Shown one piece after another: positions 5,928-6,900 of a stretch of 6,900 bases of DNA. Below the pieces are notes generated by a model. The model searched no databases and was not told the origin of the DNA. It saw only the letters and a list, made by a program, of their open reading frames with translations. Origin of the DNA: Caldithrix sp. (GTDB taxonomy: Bacteria; Zhuqueibacterota; Zhuqueibacteria; Oceanimicrobiales; Oceanimicrobiaceae); the NCBI GenBank assembly GCA_004357015.1, contig SMXE01000116.1, positions 1-6,900 of the forward strand, written 5' to 3'. Position 1 is the stretch's first letter, and each line of letters opens with the position of its first letter. The translations under genes and the position numbers were made by a program.

Positions 5928-6900
5928 ATGAAGCAAGCCGAATTCTTTTCGTCGCGCTGGGGCCTCATTCTCGCTGCGCTGGGCATGGCGGTCGGTACCG
6001 GAAACATCTGGCGGTTTCCCCGCATCGTCGCACAGAACGGCGGCGGCTCCTTTCTCATCCCTTGGGTCATTTTTCTTTTTCTCTGGTCGATTCCCCTCCT
6101 TATTATTGAATTCACCATCGGTAGAGAAACCCGCTACGGTACTGTGGGCGCGTTTGGAAAGTTTCTGGGCAAGAAATTCACCTGGATGGGTGCGTTCGTC
6201 GGTTTTTGTACGATGGCCATCATGTTCTACTATTCAGTCGTAATGGGGTGGTGCTTGAAGTACCTTGTGGCGGCGTTGTCCGGCAATACCGGACTTTTCG
6301 AGTCACAGGCGTTCTGGGAAAGTTTCACGACCAGCTATCAACCGGTCGGATTCCACTTGCTGGCTATGACGCTGGGTTTCTTCGTGATTTACAAGGGCGT
6401 GGTGGCGGGCATCGAGCGGGCGAATAAGATACTCATTCCGCTGCTGTTTTCCTTGTTGCTGTTAGCGGCGGTGCGCGCATTGACTTTGCCCGGTGCAATG
6501 AGCGGGCTGAATTATCTTTTCGAGCCGAATCTGGCGGCGTTGCTGAACTACAGGACATGGCTGGAGGCGCTCTCACAATCTGCCTGGTCCACCGGCGCTG
6601 GCTGGGGTCTCATCCTGACCTACGCTGTTTACATGAAGAAGGAAGAGGGTGTGGTTCTGAATTCGTTTATCGCCGGGCTGGGCAACAACACGGCCTCGTT
6701 GCTGGCGGCGATGGTGATCTTGCCAACTATATTCGCAATTTTACCCTATGATGAAGCAATGAGGGCGATGGCTTCCGGCAACACCGGACTCACCTTTATC
6801 TGGATTCCAAAGCTGTTTGAGCAGATGCCGCTGGGTTCGTTTTTCATGATTGTCTTTTTTCTCGCCCTGGCCTCTGCGGCGCTGTCATCGCTCATCGCCA
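5928..6900 (+). CDS. Sodium-dependent transporter, SNF (LeuT-fold) family, 5' part
   Basis: Inner-membrane Na+-coupled symporter of the neurotransmitter:sodium symporter family; bacterial members usually import amino acids. The frame stays open from ATG 5928 to the window edge, giving 324 residues, roughly transmembrane helices 1-8 of the LeuT fold. The start is supported by GGGAGG at 5919-5924, with unusually short spacing of 3 bases. The family signature in helix 1, GMAVGTGNIWRFP (19-31), carries Gly19, Ala21, Val22 and Asn26, matching LeuT sodium ligands Gly20, Ala22, Val23 and Asn27. NGGGSFLIP (37-45), the Tyr pair (101-102, LeuT Tyr107-Tyr108), Asn253 (LeuT Asn286) and the helix 8 Ala317, Ser320, Ser321 (LeuT Ala351, Thr354, Ser355) also fit. 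The helix 6 segment QSAWSTGAGWG (217-227) departs from the usual QAFFSLSLGMG, so the substrate pocket may differ. The alignment to LeuT is from memory. Substrate unknown. Confidence 0.93.
   Translation, partial: MKQAEFFSSRWGLILAALGMAVGTGNIWRFPRIVAQNGGGSFLIPWVIFLFLWSIPLLIIEFTIGRETRYGTVGAFGKFLGKKFTWMGAFVGFCTMAIMFYYSVVMGWCLKYLVAALSGNTGLFESQAFWESFTTSYQPVGFHLLAMTLGFFVIYKGVVAGIERANKILIPLLFSLLLLAAVRALTLPGAMSGLNYLFEPNLAALLNYRTWLEALSQSAWSTGAGWGLILTYAVYMKKEEGVVLNSFIAGLGNNTASLLAAMVILPTIFAILPYDEAMRAMASGNTGLTFIWIPKLFEQMPLGSFFMIVFFLALASAALSSLIA

Noticed and set aside
5728..5931. Short + strand frame between the terminator and the transporter gene
   Set aside because: It begins inside the terminator stem, has no ribosome site and overlaps the promoter and the true transporter start.

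Overview
The window looks like ordinary chromosomal DNA of a Gram-negative bacterium with moderate GC content. Two proteins carry Sec signal peptides, one of them is a predicted eight-stranded outer-membrane barrel, and another has the layout of a periplasmic activator of peptidoglycan synthases. Shine-Dalgarno (SD) sequences are clear, and one strong intrinsic terminator is present. I cannot place the organism with confidence. The combination would fit a lineage of the FCB type or a related, poorly cultured phylum, but that is an impression and not something the sequence proves. All genes lie on the + strand, with no sign of mobile DNA, CRISPR arrays, tRNA or rRNA.

Layout: (1) Positions 1-1139 hold the 3' part of guaA (GMP synthase), cut by the window edge. 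(2) A 201-bp gap follows, with a possible promoter and a small GNRA-type leader hairpin. (3) glmS (1341-3173) encodes glucosamine-6-phosphate synthase. (4) Eight bases later comes a gene for an exported TPR plus type 1 periplasmic-binding-fold protein resembling the penicillin-binding-protein activator LpoA (3182-5011); it is almost certainly in one operon with glmS. (5) A 140-bp gap precedes a small outer-membrane beta-barrel gene (5152-5688), closed by a strong terminator at 5714-5745. (6) A 182-bp intergenic region contains a good sigma70-like promoter bracketed by two copies of a 10-bp direct repeat. It leads into a sodium:neurotransmitter-symporter (LeuT-fold) gene (5928-6900) that runs off the window.

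Biologically, glmS makes glucosamine-6-phosphate, which feeds UDP-GlcNAc, the precursor of peptidoglycan and lipopolysaccharide. The LpoA-like protein would act at the other end of the same pathway, in the periplasm. The barrel gene may share the cell-envelope theme. GuaA and GlmS both spend glutamine, but the gap between them and the possible promoter suggest separate control.

I do not see a convincing undescribed system. The points most worth a second look are the glmS/LpoA-like pairing, the altered substrate-pocket motif of the transporter, and the repeat pair around the transporter promoter.
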